Positions 46,604 to 58,546 of a stretch of 64,000 nucleotides of DNA are shown piece after piece (positions within the stretch are counted from its first letter, which is position 1; every line of letters begins with the position of its first letter). The notes under the pieces were generated by a model, which saw only the letters and a list, made by a program, of their open reading frames with translations, ran no database searches and was not told the origin of the DNA. The position numbers and the translations under genes are program-made. The DNA comes from Zychaea mexicana. Lineage: Eukaryota > Mucoromycota > Mucoromycetes > Mucorales > Lichtheimiaceae. The stretch spans positions 62,001 to 126,000 of the forward strand of contig NW_026516722.1 of the NCBI RefSeq assembly GCF_025766255.1, in the 5' to 3' direction.

Positions 46604-46629
46604 TCTATCTACCTATCTACCTATCTATC
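46604..46629. repeat. Tetranucleotide repeat (CTAT/CTAC)n
   Basis: Alternating ctat and ctac units in a 26-base stretch of intergenic DNA. Confidence 0.6.
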
Positions 46630-48181
46630 ACATAATATATTGCGAGGTCCTTGTCTCAGATCTGTCTATTATTGCTAATATAAATAGCATTGTTGCGATT
46701 GACGTACCGTTAATAGCTACTTCAGCTGCTATGATACCAAGAACAAAGTGTTGGGGAGTAGAAGAAGAGCCTGAAAATCGATGCTCCGAATGTTTGGCAG
46801 CTTTCTGTTGTAAAAAAAAAAGAAGCTCAGACTTATCGCAAGCGCATACGCAACTTTTTTCGTTTCGGGGCTTGTTGATGATGTTGCTGATCTTATACGT
46901 CAAATATGCGTATGATGTACTAAATAACATTGTGCATGTAGGCAGATATTGACATAGAGTTAGCAACCATGTGGCTAAAAGAATGCCCTGGACAAATGAA
47001 TTCTTGGTCCTGCTACCCCCTCTCTGTTTTATAGTATTATTCCAATTCTTGCTGCCATCATTTCTAAATAAAGGAACCATATAGAATACTATCGGGCGAT
47101 GGATTTTGGGATAGACTAATGAGGGTGGTGGTGGTTGGATTCGGTTGGACGAACGGACGGGTCGGACGGACGGACGGTAAAGAGACGGAAGACGAATTTC
47201 AAAAAAAAATTATATACCAATTGATCTGCGTACTGATCAAAACACGTGGAGGGAGCGTTCCGGAACGATAAAAAAGAAAGGTCCAAAGCGCAAACTAAAC
47301 CTCTTGAAGTCTGTGTTGGGTATATGCTTTTCCAGACAAGACAAAGCAAGATAGAGGTCTGATGTAGTAGCTGAAAAGCTGCTGTTATCATAAAACTCAA
47401 GTAGTACTATGTATATTTACGTGTGCAGTTAGAGTGCCATCATGTACGGTGTTTTTGCGATCAGATTATTATGCAGGTCCATCGTTGTTGTTGTTATACT
47501 TTAATCCGATGGATGATGATGGAGGGAGCGATAAGGTTTGTATAATACCGCTCAGTCTTTTTTTATTTCGCCGATCACGCTATCTCTTTGCTCCAAATTT
47601 TCCCGCGGTATGCAGCAACATTTTATTTTATTGTTGTCCCGCCCATTTAGTTGATGCTGTAATACTGCTGTTGGCCCGTCCACCACTTACTAATGCCACT
47701 ATATTCCAGGCAAAGACATTCTTAAATCATCATCATGCACAATGTGTATATTATCTGATGCTTGTCACAAATTTTGTTTGTTCAGATGCTGATAAGCGCT
47801 TATTTTAACCATCCGATGGTTTTTTTGTTCCCGCTGACATTCTCCCAGTGATGACTATGGAGTTTTCTGGTCCTGGCTGCTGACTACACACTATGTATCA
47901 GTTCATCTTCTCGACAAAATCTGTAGCATATTCTGCTGCTTTAGTAAAGAGTAAATGATCTCTTTTTCGTTTGGGGTACTAGATGTGCTACTGTGTGATA
48001 TGTTTTTCGTGGTGTGCGATCTGTCGCTAATATGTATAATGCAGAATGTGTGTGGATGTGTAGGTGTGGAAAAATCCATGCATATAGTAAGTAATACATG
48101 TTCGCGAAAGGCAATAGAGCTTTGATATCTCAACTTTGTTTTCCAGTGTGTGACTTGTATTCATTTATTATTATCATCCCG

Positions 48182-51100
48182 TTATTTGAAGAGAGGTGCC
48201 TCTACCGGCATCTGGAACACCAGGCCTTCCAGCTCCTTCCAGTTATCAGCACGTTTTTTCGAATACTGCATCATTTCTTGCACATAGCTTCGGTAAAGCG
48301 AAGATACAAATGCTTGCTGCTTATGCATGTAGATAAGCTCGCACCACATGCAAAATTGAATATACAATTGGCGACATTCTTGATCGTGAAGCTCTGCTTG
48401 ATCCTATTACAAGTACAAGGAACTGGTCAGTTGTTTTTGACTATTACTACTAATTACCAGCTAACTTACATTGCGCAAAGACTCTTCTAATCGTGCCACT
48501 TCAGCTTCTAACCCAGGTACACCCTTGTGTTGATTCACTTTGGTCTTGTTGTTTGCTATCCGCTTCTTTAAAGATTCAATCTGACTGCCACCCAGCTTGT
48601 CGCGTCGTTCCTCCAATTCCTTTTTTTTTTGTTCAAAAAAAGTTTCAATAATGCATACATGCTTTGAAAAAAAGGGAAGGAAAAGAAGTATCGAGCTGCA
48701 CTGCCTTACCCGAAAAGAGACCAGTAGATCTCGGAACCGTTTCAGATTCTCCAACACGCCATCTGCGGACGAGCTGACCTTTTTTCGTGCCTTACATGTT
48801 TAGTTTTAACTTTTTTTCATATGTAATAAACAACAGACAACAGCGTATAAACTACACCAAAAGCTCCTTACTTGATTTTCCAGAATCGTACTTTCACGTT
48901 GCATGTGTTTGGCCACATTTTCATAACCTTGAACAACTTGTTGGCATTGTTCACAATCAGAATGGTATCTATGCTCTGTTTCTGCTAAAGCACTATTATT
49001 TTGATAATAACAAAAAGGCCATTCCCAAATATTTCAAATTTAGAGTTTCTCTCTCTCTCTCTCTGTGCCACAGCATTCTTCTTTGTGTACCTACTTTAAT
49101 GTGATGCTGTACCGCACAAAATCGGTAGCTTGGCCATGCATGCGTCGAATCATGCGTTCCATAATAAAGCAAAGATTGACGTAATGCTCGATACCGGCAT
49201 CGACGCGTTGTCGGGCTTTTCGAAGCTGTTCTTCCAGAGTTTGGGGTATCATCGATTGGATTTCTTCAATATTATGCTGTTCTCGTCGATATTCTTCGTC
49301 TAATGAAGGTGGATGTTGTTTTCTCCATGCGGCGAGTTCCTGGTAAAATAAAGTCAATACCTCTCCTCCCTCCTTTCCCCACCCCCTGAACCCCTAGTAC
49401 TACTTCTACTTACTGAAGGCTCTGTCAAGAATTTGATCACTATATCATCATTTCGAAGCATTGGATGTCGGATAACTGCATTGATGTAGCGTGACAGACC
49501 TTTTCGACGCTTTTCCAGAAATGCGGAATCTCCTACACGACGGCGTGGATGCGATGATACTGAGAAATTTAAATGTTGCTTGTTCTTCTTCCTTTCTTCC
49601 TGATATTGTTCGTTTCCTCTCCCTTTCTCGCCCCATCTCTTTTTATCGCTACTACCACTACACACCTCCGTTTGACCAGCCCTTTCCCCTGTTTATCCTC
49701 AATCGAATCCCCCTCTGCAAATTAAAGAAATTATTGAAACTCACTTCCGCCTACTTTTTTCGGTGGTAGTGTAGGAAGTGCACGAAACGGATATCGACGA
49801 CCTAGCACTTCCATGAGCCACCAGAAATCACTGAACCGACGCAAGACGATGGATGATCGTTTCTGACTCTCGACAATGTAATTGACGTGTTTAAAAAAAA
49901 TGAACCCTTCCCGTTCAGGCGCAATCGTTACTTTGATTTCTTCCACTTTTTGAAACCAGCTTTGTGTGTCCAAAGATTTCGTTGTGCGATGCTTTGTTTC
50001 GTTGCTATCTCGAATGGTCGTGGTGGTGGATGCAGCGTCCATGCCGGGATACGCACCATTGACCTTGGGACTTTTTGGTGGTGACGATGGTGTGCTGATA
50101 TTGTCTCCATTCATTAATACGTTGCTTAGTGGATCGGATTTCGGTGTGGGTGCTGTTGCAGAAGATTGTCTACTGTGATAGCTGTTGTTGCTGCTGTTGT
50201 TGATATTGAAGGTAGGCTCAGGAAGCGCTAAAAGAAAAATTTACTCTGCTAGTAAGAATCAACATAAAAGTGGTTTCAAACTGGTAAAATGTAATCAAAG
50301 CTTTTACCTGAGCGATTACGATGAAGACTATGCAACGATACATCTAGTGGGACACAAGGGGGGTTTTTTTCAAAGTCAACTCACGATAGGTAACTTTGGA
50401 TCACTTTTGCTTTGCTAATTGGCTAAACCACTAACCTATTCTGTTTTGCGCACACGCCACCAATGCTAATATGACGTTGAACTCTGTTCTTCCTATATCG
50501 CTGGTCATGCTGGGAACTGAGATGCGCATGATCTAGATTCAAATAGAACCCGGCCCGGCGATGACATTTTGTTAAATCGAACAAAACAAAAGATGCTGGA
50601 AGGGACAGGAAAGGCCTGTGCGTTTTTTCTATGTCGCTTTTTGGGAGCTTATAGCGCTACTATACCTTTTCAATATCCATAGCTGTCACACCACTTGATT
50701 CAAGCATTCTGTGCAAAGAAGGTAATGGAATACGGCCATAACGCTGGATTTGTGAATACATGGTATCATATATTTCCGGTAAGCGAGCACCATCTTAGAA
50801 GAGTAAAGTCAGTTGCCTCTGTTTCTATGTTACTTTGCTACTATAAGGGAACGGGAGAGTAAACACTCACATAGAACATTAGACACGGTGATAGCAGGAC
50901 TACTGCTGCTGCTGGTAGTTCTATTTTCCGGTACCACTGTTGCTGGTCGATGCATAGTAGTAGGAGAAGTGATAAATGCATTCTGCTCGGCCATGGGGCT
51001 AGTCAGCACCGGTGTACTGGCTGATATTGACTGCTCATTAAATCGTGTGGAGACAGACGGAGAGCCGGCGATGCTACTCCATGGATCCTCTTCGTATTGC

Positions 51101-51228
51101 GAAGCATAGAATGACGTAGTAGTAGTGAGTGGAGAGCGGTTGACATTCGGAGCATCAAAGAATGAGGACGAGGTGTTTGGACCATCGAAAAAAGAACCCG
51201 AGAGAGGATCGTCTTCTTCGTGTAGCAT
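48182..51228 (-). CDS. MVP1: Sorting nexin MVP1 (SNX8-type, PX-BAR)
   Basis: Ten exons (51228..50871, 50793..50666, 50532..50436, 50227..49745, 49532..49414, 49339..49095, 48992..48872, 48790..48710, 48619..48470, 48403..48182) join in phase to 667 residues. After a disordered N-terminus come an EH-like helical part ([35 protein letters not shown]), a Ser/Thr-rich linker, the PX domain ([34 protein letters not shown]), and BAR-type helices to the C-terminus ([17 protein letters not shown]). PX binds PI3P on endosomes; yeast Mvp1 drives retromer-independent recycling from endosomes. Exon 3 and the start of exon 7 were placed by reading frame plus family order. The start codon is 246 bases from the divergent neighbour. 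Confidence 0.92.
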
Positions 51229-51474
51229 TTGTATAGCGAGTTTTAGTTTTCTGGCCCTGTTATTTTACTCTCTCTCTCTCTCTCTCTCACTCTCTCTCTG
51301 TTTTGTGTGTGAACACGGGAAGAAGAAGAAAAAAAGATAAGAAGGAGTTTTCGGCTTATGCTTGTGTGCAGGCGCAAAATTGGAAACCCGCATATTTAAA
51401 TGCTAAACGCTTGGCGCAAGCGCAAGTTACTTTTCTTTTTTTTAATATTGTTCAATTTCAAACTTCCCCCCACA
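51229..51474. promoter_or_regulatory. Divergent promoter with CT/GA tract
   Basis: 246 bases between two start codons. A CT-rich tract at 51268-51299 (GA on the other strand) lies 40-70 bases upstream of MVP1 and may act as a GAGA-like or leader element. Inference only. Confidence 0.5.
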
Positions 51475-52101
51475 ATGCTCATTCTTCTCGGCGTGTTCCT
51501 TATAATTATACTTGGTAAGCATTCTTGTTGACTTTCTCAAGTAATGTTAGCTTCTTGTATATAACCAATTGTAAATATATGCTCAATTATAAATTTACAT
51601 GTGTTCAGTATGCTTCCTTCTTCGGAAACAGATATATGAAGTTGCGAATCGCGGAGCCGATCAAATGAATCGGTTGCTAGGCTACCACCTGTTGCCAACA
51701 ACGCTTGGCTCATTCGAAGACGACATTGATGATGGATTGACAAGCTCGCAATTCGACTTGGAAGCCAACAATGTCGAAAACAATGACCAGCGTGCGGGTC
51801 TGAAAGACAAGGAGGAGATACTGAAGATCATGAAGAAACAAAAGGTGTCGTTTGACGAAGCCCGACTCATTCGTCAACAGCGTTTGTTGAAGAAAAATGT
51901 AAGTTATAATATCCATTTTCTTGTGTGTTGGTTGCTTGGTCTAATGGTTGAAAGTAAGAATGGTATAGTCTATGTCAAAAGAAGAGAGAGGGCTAATTCA
52001 ACTCTATATAGAATATTGATCCTGCTACTGGCCTACCGCTCGATCCTAAATTCGTTACATTTGGACCTTCGCCTTCTCAAAGCTCGTCTTCATCTTCATA
52101 A
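51475..52101 (+). CDS. DUF2015-type small fungal membrane protein
   Basis: Three exons (51475..51514, 51609..51898, 52012..52101) join in phase to 139 residues. The N-terminus is one membrane segment (LILLGVFLIIILVCFLL) followed by RK, so a type III or signal-anchor topology with a cytosolic C-terminus is likely. The soluble part has FDLEANN, a charged helix and KVSFDEARLIRQQRLLKKN, then DPATGLPLDPKFVTFGPSP, a pattern I associate with the fungal DUF2015 family of unknown function. The end is a Ser run. The phase-correct joins support all three exons. Confidence 0.8.
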
Positions 52102-52760
52102 CAATCTATAGCAGCATTTCCTCCCTCCTCTAACCCGTTAACTCATAACACTTTGTAGCAGCATAACTTATAAACACATCCCTTCTCATCGTGTCGTCCC
52201 CTTTATCCTTATCCCATGCAAATGCAATGTAAATCCTTTTGTCCGTCGATACCACAACCATATCTTCTTTATCAAATCTTTATGGTAATAAATACTATTA
52301 TATAAACAATTGAACCGTCAACTATATCGATGTTTTATACTTGTAACAATGCACAGCGCATCCTAGCCGACTTTTTAAACAAGAGCATTGTGTAGAAATG
52401 ACGACATGGTTACATAGGGACGGATGAAGACTTACCATATAGAGTAATATAAACGAAGCAATGGAAAGCTCTTACGACTTTACTAATAAACGGCAATCAG
52501 TTCATACCAGCATCAGAACCCCAGCCAGCCCATGATATATGATTAGGATAAGCAAGTCGCAGTTATTACAATAGTAATCGCTTGGTGCTTTAAACGCGGT
52601 GCACACGGCCTTGTCTTTTTGCATGATGGGATGGGCTGCACAGAAAATCCAATTCCTGGATTTTAAACAACGAAGAGTGTTGCCATGGAAATCAGAGAAA
52701 CTCAGGGCGATATCACTACCAAATTACCTTTTTTTCAATTTACACTTTCTTTTTGACAAT
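52102..52760. other. Intergenic region, no supported gene
   Basis: Contains the 3' region of the DUF2015-type gene and the promoter of the BSD-domain gene. No gene recognised. Confidence 0.55.
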
Positions 52761-54261
52761 ATGACGACCGAAGGTATGCAAAGTAAAAGCCGACAGTAGA
52801 AGATTAAGTTATGGGAGCGAGATGAACTTAATTATCCACATTTTCAACCTACCACACTTGCAATGAAATAGAACCTCCAACCAACACAATTCCAGAAGCA
52901 CCAAAGCAAACACCAGCAGCAGATACTTCATCACCAGCAGCACCGACTGTTTCAGCAGGCTCACTGTTTGGCAACGTTACCTCGACATTTTCGTCATGGA
53001 CGTCATCTATACAAAAAGAAACCGAAAAGGGATTTCCGGGCACGTTCAAACGGTTCAATGACCTTTCACAGACGCTTCAAGCAAAAGCACGAGAACTGCC
53101 GCAGAATATCGCCAACCTTCCAGGTTCATTTGAGGCTGAACGAGAGAACTTTATCAAGAACAATGGTGCTGTGCCAAAGACGACAAATACACGGGGTGCA
53201 GGTGATATATACTCTATACATATGTTGTACAAAAAGACGCACTATAGATTTAAAAGATTAATATTATGGATTTTTTCTAGAATTGGTTGCCCCGTGGCAA
53301 GGTTATGGTCCATATGAAAAGGAAATGAAACAACGCATACTTGCTTTATCAAAGGTAACCACGTCTTGCCAGCTCTAGATGATGATGATCGTCTTGAAGA
53401 AAATCATGGAACATATACATATAACATAAAATGGAGTAGGACGAACGAAACTTTTTATTCTCGCCACCGGAGGAAACAAGTTTTCAATTTGATTTAAAGG
53501 CATATAGTCAAACCGCCAAAGCAGTTTTGCAATATGACGATGAATTAGCACGGAAGCGATTCGAGCTTGTGCCGCAACAGTAAGGACGGGCACCTCTCTT
53601 CTTCTACTTTTTTTTTTCTTTCCGTGAGTTCATCTATCCAAGTGTCTTATATTTGGGCATATATCTCAAGGGTGCAGGAACCGATATTTTGGAGAAACTA
53701 TTTCTATCGAGTCACACTGGAAAAACAAGCTGTGTTGAGCTCGACGGATATTGATCCAACACAGATACAAGAAGCGGATAATGATGAAGAAGCAAAACAG
53801 CAAGAGGTAGGATAAATCTATTGATGTGTGTTGTAACAACAAGATATGCGTAACAAAAAGAAACTTAAATTACGCTCCCCACCCTTTCATATTTAGGCAA
53901 AGGAAGGAAAGAATGATGTGCTTTTCGATTATCCGAGCGATGATGGCGAAGAGGATGAAAAGAAAGGTCTGTTCATGTTGTTATTTGCGATATTTGAAAG
54001 AAATTGCGCCTAATGGAATGACGTTTCTGGGGGTGGATGGAATTTTGAACAGAAGATAAGCAAAAGAAGTCTACTTCTACCTCTATGGGGCCAGAGAAAA
54101 CAACAGCCAAGTCACCCGCAGCTGTTGCCAAAGAGCAGATATCGTCATCGTCACCAAGTAAAAAGAAAGAAGAAACCAGTAACAGCAAGACAGAGCAGAA
54201 CTACGAGGATATGGAGGACTGGGAGCGCGAGATGCGAAAGGTTGCAGGCGATTCACTGTAA
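52761..54261 (+). CDS. BSD-domain protein (SYAP1/DOS2-like)
   Basis: Seven exons (52761..52773, 52872..53201, 53281..53354, 53440..53579, 53671..53806, 53897..53966, 54053..54261) join in phase to 323 residues; exon 1 has only 13 bases (MTTE plus one base). After a Pro/Ala-rich start and a helical region (GSLFGNVTSTFSSWTSSIQK) comes LVAPWQGYG, then the BSD domain: RNFLFSPPEETSFQFDLKAY ending QEPIFWRNYFYRVTLEKQA, with the hallmark FW pair. An acidic and Lys-rich tail ends EDMEDWEREMRKVAGDS. BSD proteins of this architecture are cytosolic; relatives act in signalling (SYAP1) or protein stability (Dos2). Exact function is not predictable. Confidence 0.87.
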
Positions 54262-55288
54262 AAGAAGAAGGTTAGAGGAAGCAGCTGTTGTACATATTCA
54301 TCTCTCTCTTTCTCTTATGTTCAATTACTTTCATACTATCTTCATCCATACATATGCTTAAGCCCTCAAAGAAAAGACTTCTTCCACTTTATATCTTTTC
54401 TATCATTCTTGTGAAATAGTAAACTATATTCAATACACATATATATTATGTATCAAGAAGACTTGCGGAAATGTTGATGAAAATGAGTGCTATCGATCAA
54501 GCGTGTCTTCTTGATTGTAGGCTTCACAGAGGCCTTGTGAATAATGGCCATTGCAGTATATCATAGCAGCCAACAACACGAAGCCTTATTCTTTACGTTA
54601 TTTATTGTTGATAAAGCCACTCATCGCATCTTATGGTGTGCATACGATTGAACACCTCGTATTCTAACCTTGTGTCCTGCGACGAAACACACCGAAATTG
54701 ATTTACTCATTTCAGAACTTTATAAAATCAACACGTTTGTTCTTCTTCTGAGCCTTTCGTATATGCTATATACCACGCACCGGTGTATTACTATGGCTAT
54801 GATAATAACCTTCTTGTCGGATAATTACACGGTGATCTGTAGAAGAATCGACACTTTTGACACCATATCGTCCTTCTTTTGATCATCCATCAGGCACATT
54901 CAATGTGCGTGTGACCAGCGTTAGGAAACATGATATTAACTTCTCCTGATACTGCTTGACTGTTTCGTTGCTCCGTTCCTAGGTCGGTAGGAACAACGCT
55001 GCGCAAGATCTCTACCATATCACAAAAAGTAGAAAGTAAATGTGTACGCTGACATGAGAACAGAGCTGTATAGTATGAGTGAAGATCGATGGTCTTTGGG
55101 TAACCAGTTTACCAAAACAACAGTATATCCCTCAAAAGGTATACTCGGTCTAGCATCGGAACTGTAGCATCTTTTCTGAGGCCAGTGGAATAGCAAGATC
55201 CAACTACGACAGACACTATTAAGTCTTATTGTGGCTGTTCACATACTAGGAGGAAAAGGTGTGAAAAGAGTATATATATTTTGACGTA
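54262..55288. other. Convergent intergenic region
   Basis: One kilobase between converging genes, AT-rich, only short random frames. No RNA gene recognised. Confidence 0.5.
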
Positions 55289-57220
55289 TCAGGACATTTC
55301 ATATTCTCGTGAAAAATAGCTTGCAGCTGACTGTTCAGCCATACGCATGAGTTGCGGGGTACTCAATTGATGATGGCCTGCTGTTGTTGTCCCATTCCCA
55401 GCCAATAACCGCTTGAGCTAATTTGAAAAAATAAAAAAAAGTTGCCATTTAGCCGTTTGAGCTCATCCTTTCCATCATCCTTTTAAAAGCATTACTGTCA
55501 GCAACACACACACACACTGTTCGCCCCTATACCCCTACCCCTCTACCTTCTCCCCCCCCCCGGGCCAACAGTTCAAGCTAACCTCTTGAGTAACAAGAAT
55601 TTTTAACGTATCGCGTGCATGTGGAACTGTAATCGATTCGTTCTTCCGCTTCTGATCAAGAATAAATGTCTTGATGCCCTGTACACATATATAGCGTCAT
55701 GGTGGGTTTGATAGATCAAGGATTATCTAGCAGTAGTAGTTGCCAAAAAATGATATGATAGTAGGTCTGACCATTACCTTGAAAGCAACAGCACCTGCCA
55801 GTTCTTCTGGAGTTACATCATCTATAGCCCTGTGCTCAAGGTACACAACCCTATAATAGTCAAACAGTTGTTGCGGTCTAGGAAACTCAAAATGTCGTTC
55901 ATCTAATGGTGATGATAATGATGATGATATCATTTGCTGCAATTAATAAATTGTATGCAAAGATAATGACAGGTCCAGTCTGCAAAGAAATACATTACGT
56001 GGTGGTGGCCGTAACAAGCTCAAATCTTGCTTTGAACGTTCACTATCAAAGGACTGAATCAACCATTGTTGGGAAGCGCTGTTTGGATCCTTGGTGGTTA
56101 AAAAGACATTACTCGATTCTTTGAACTCGTTACCACCCTAAACAATAGGAAAATATCCTTGCCATTTCATGCAAGATATACCCCTCCACAATGTTATTAT
56201 CTCGTGAAAATTGTATCTCCAAGACCAGTGCAATACCTGTTGATAAAAACGGCACAACACGACACACCCCCAAATTGTTTTTGTTACATACCCGAATATC
56301 CAGAACTAAATGCGGAGCCGCGTGCGGAAAAATATATCCGTCGCGGTATGCCCATCGTTGATTTACAGCCAGTCCGGCTTTGCGAGCGTATTGGATCAGC
56401 TGTTTGTCCTTCTTCAACTCCCCTGAGAGGCAATCGCATAAAAGACGACATACGGACGTTGGATGTAGTATGATCAGTACTTGAATCTTTTCTGACTTAC
56501 AAGACAAGCGTATGTGAAAGAGAGTGATGGGGAGAAAGGGGACTGTTGCTGTATAAATAGACAGTAACAGAAGACCATCCTTTTGAAGCATACCTCCTTT
56601 TACGTCCATAACTATGTAAACACAAAACGAATTGATCAGGATATCACGCCAAGAGAAAGAGAGCACAAGGAAGCCCGGCCATGATGAAAGTATATAGCCT
56701 CCACAACAACATACCAAGCCCGGATTTCTTGTTGATCAAAAAGCCGTCTTCATGCATCCACAGCTAGTACAGTCCACGCACGCATACACATGTATGAGCA
56801 GCATGTAGTGCTCGGAAAAATTAGCATACACTGTGATCCAGGGGTGCTGATGGTGATCGTTCCCTTACTTGCTCCGGTGGCGTATGTCTCTTATTACCTG
56901 GTTGATACTGTCTGTCATTTTCTATGGAGGTAGTTTTTCTGTTAGCTGGTGAATGCTCTTCCGGAAAATCATATACTGGTAGTCTGTAAAAGAGTATGCA
57001 CCTGAGTCCATATGATGATATTGGCATCGTTCTGTTGATAGTGTTTCCCCCGTCCCCTTTATAGGTGAGTATCATCAACCCTTTTGGAAAGTTTTTATTT
57101 TTTTCGGGAACAAGAAGAGGATATTACCGTCATGTCTCCACCATATACATCCACAGCCATCCCGGCGTCACGAGTCCGAATGAAGAAGAAGCCGTCTGGC
57201 AAGTCTTCGCAAAAGGCCAT
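55289..57220 (-). CDS. Beta-trefoil (ricin-B-lectin-like) protein with C-terminal helical domain
   Basis: Ten exons: 57220..57128, 57056..57002, 56921..56898, 56763..56715, 56611..56594, 56422..56292, 56137..55994, 55936..55778, 55678..55583, 55417..55289; about 298 residues. Three trefoil-type repeats are visible: DGFFFIRTRDAGMAVDVYGG then DANIIIWTQ; DGFLINKKSGLVMDVKGG then KQLIQYARK, NQRWAYRDGYIFP; and HLVLDIRGGNE then SSNVFLTTKD, SQQWLI. A helical C-terminal domain follows (FPRPQQLFDYYRVVYLEHRA, ELAGAVAFKGIKTF, LMRMAEQSAASYF). There is no signal peptide, so it is probably cytosolic. Exons 3 and 5 are 24 and 18 bases. The exon 1/2 junction is off by one base in the reading frame, next to G4/G5 runs. 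Carbohydrate binding is not established. Confidence 0.75.
56594..56611 (-). other. 18-base coding microexon of the beta-trefoil gene
   Basis: Contributes VMDVKG, completing the second trefoil repeat (GLVMDVKGG). Bordered by ACATAG and GTATGC in transcript orientation. Confidence 0.7.
56898..56921 (-). other. 24-base coding microexon of the beta-trefoil gene
   Basis: Encodes KMTDSINQ between CCATAG and GTAATA in transcript orientation, phase 0 at both ends. It restores the family-like order WTQ-K-(T)DSxNQLW. Confidence 0.7.
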
Positions 57221-57461
57221 AGTAGTCTTTATACAATGTGTAAAAGTAGTAAAAAGAAGAAGAGAAAATGCTGCAGGAAAAAAAACCAAGGCACCGCTTT
57301 TTATAAGTAACATTCGTAGCAACTTTAAAAGTCCGTCAATGAGCTGACTCTTTGCTGCCAAGTGTGTGCGTATAAGTTGATGTCTCAGGCACACTCACTG
57401 ACCAAAGTGTTTGTCCCCGTTGCTTTTTCTTTTTCTTCTTCTTTTCTTTTTCCTGCCGAAA
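57221..57461. promoter_or_regulatory. Compact divergent promoter
   Basis: 241 bases between the start codons of the beta-trefoil gene and the type II membrane protein gene. Pyrimidine-rich leaders run outwards in both directions; no TATA box evident. Confidence 0.5.
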
Positions 57462-58300
57462 ATGCCCCTTGGCGTGCACTACTTGATCAGCTCTCCAGGA
57501 AATCTGCTACGACAAATCCTCGCAATACAAGTCATTATGGCATTCTCTGCATGCTTTCTTATTTTCATCACAACAAACACGGCTGTATATCGAGATGCTT
57601 CTGGTAAGGTGGAGGAAGACGTGTTTTGACGACCAGAGTACTTTGGAGAGGCAACACGGGTTATAGTATGAACGGTAGTCTTTCTAAGTCTTTGTATTCT
57701 GTGTATATAGTATATTACAGCGAACGACAAAGTACACCAATCACCATCATTCTCAGCGCAAAGGCGTTTGACAGCATTGCTTTCATACAGCAGACGCATC
57801 GACTTCTGCCAAGCAACGGTCATCAGCCGCCACGTCCACGCATCGCTATATACACCACGAATGTTTCAGACGACGACGGCCAAATGCTGCTCGATGTTTC
57901 AGAAGACATGACAGCACAACAGCAGCAGCTGGGTGACAATAGCGATGCTGTCCCTATGGAAACTGCGGGCTCGGTTACTACTGCTGGTTGTAGTAGGAGT
58001 CTCCTGGTAAAAGTACTGGAGACAATCATCACCAAGAAACAGTATGATGATGGTATTGTATTATGGATAGACCCCACTGTCACCCTAGCAAACGCGCATC
58101 TTTTACGCGAACTCCCGAGTCTAGTGCTGCAAAACAACAATAATGCTGGCATATGGGCTCCGAAAAGCAATAGTGTTCTTGCACCCGAGAAACCCCCATC
58201 ATGCAGCAGTGGTACACTACCACGGATTGTTGGTTTCGATGCCAGTAACAAGATGGTTGTCAAACATCTCCTCACCAAACTTCGAGCGTGTGAACAATAG
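57462..58300 (+). CDS. Predicted type II membrane protein of unknown function
   Basis: Two exons (57462..57603, 57711..58300) join in phase to 243 residues. A single membrane segment near residues 19-37 (ILAIQVIMAFSACFLIFIT) lies close to the N-terminus, as in Golgi type II enzymes. The lumenal part has alternating strand/helix character: TPITIILSAKAFDSIAFIQQ, RIAIYTTNV, DDGIVLWIDPTVTLANAHLL, AGIWAPK, PRIVGFDASNKMVVKHLL. The IVLWIDPTVTL stretch resembles the sugar-nucleotide part of GT-A glycosyltransferases, but the DxD is not clear and the protein is short. Treat as unknown with a possible glycosyltransferase-like fold. Confidence 0.65.
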
Positions 58301-58546
58301 GAAGATGCATCTTATTCTTTTGATTGATTATACCTTTTTTTTTCCCGTAATAAGAAAAACAAAAACCCAGTGGCACCCCTAACAGTGGTCTGTCTTAGTA
58401 TTATAAAGTGGTGGTGGTGGCCCTGACGATGAAACTGTGCGACGACGCAATTACGCCCAATGATTTCTGTCTTTTTTATTATTTACAGTGTATACAGAAG
58501 AGAGTAATGTGTGTTATGCAGATTATTAGAGTGTGTATATGTTTTT

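Larger units (their letters stand above)
45196..48181. other. Long intergenic region with one weak open frame
   Basis: Low-complexity rich: GT/GAT repeats at 45600-45660, purine-rich GA/AAG at 46070-46190, (CTAT/CTAC)n near 46604-46629, and a CGGA-type repeat near 47140-47180. The only candidate gene is the open frame 45676-46020, listed separately. Confidence 0.5.

Noticed and set aside
47434..47808. 124-codon plus-strand open frame
   Set aside because: Begins without ATG and has no recognisable features in low-complexity DNA.
55501..55562. CA repeat and a long C run as a possible regulatory element
   Set aside because: Both lie inside an intron of the beta-trefoil gene and look like ordinary simple repeats.
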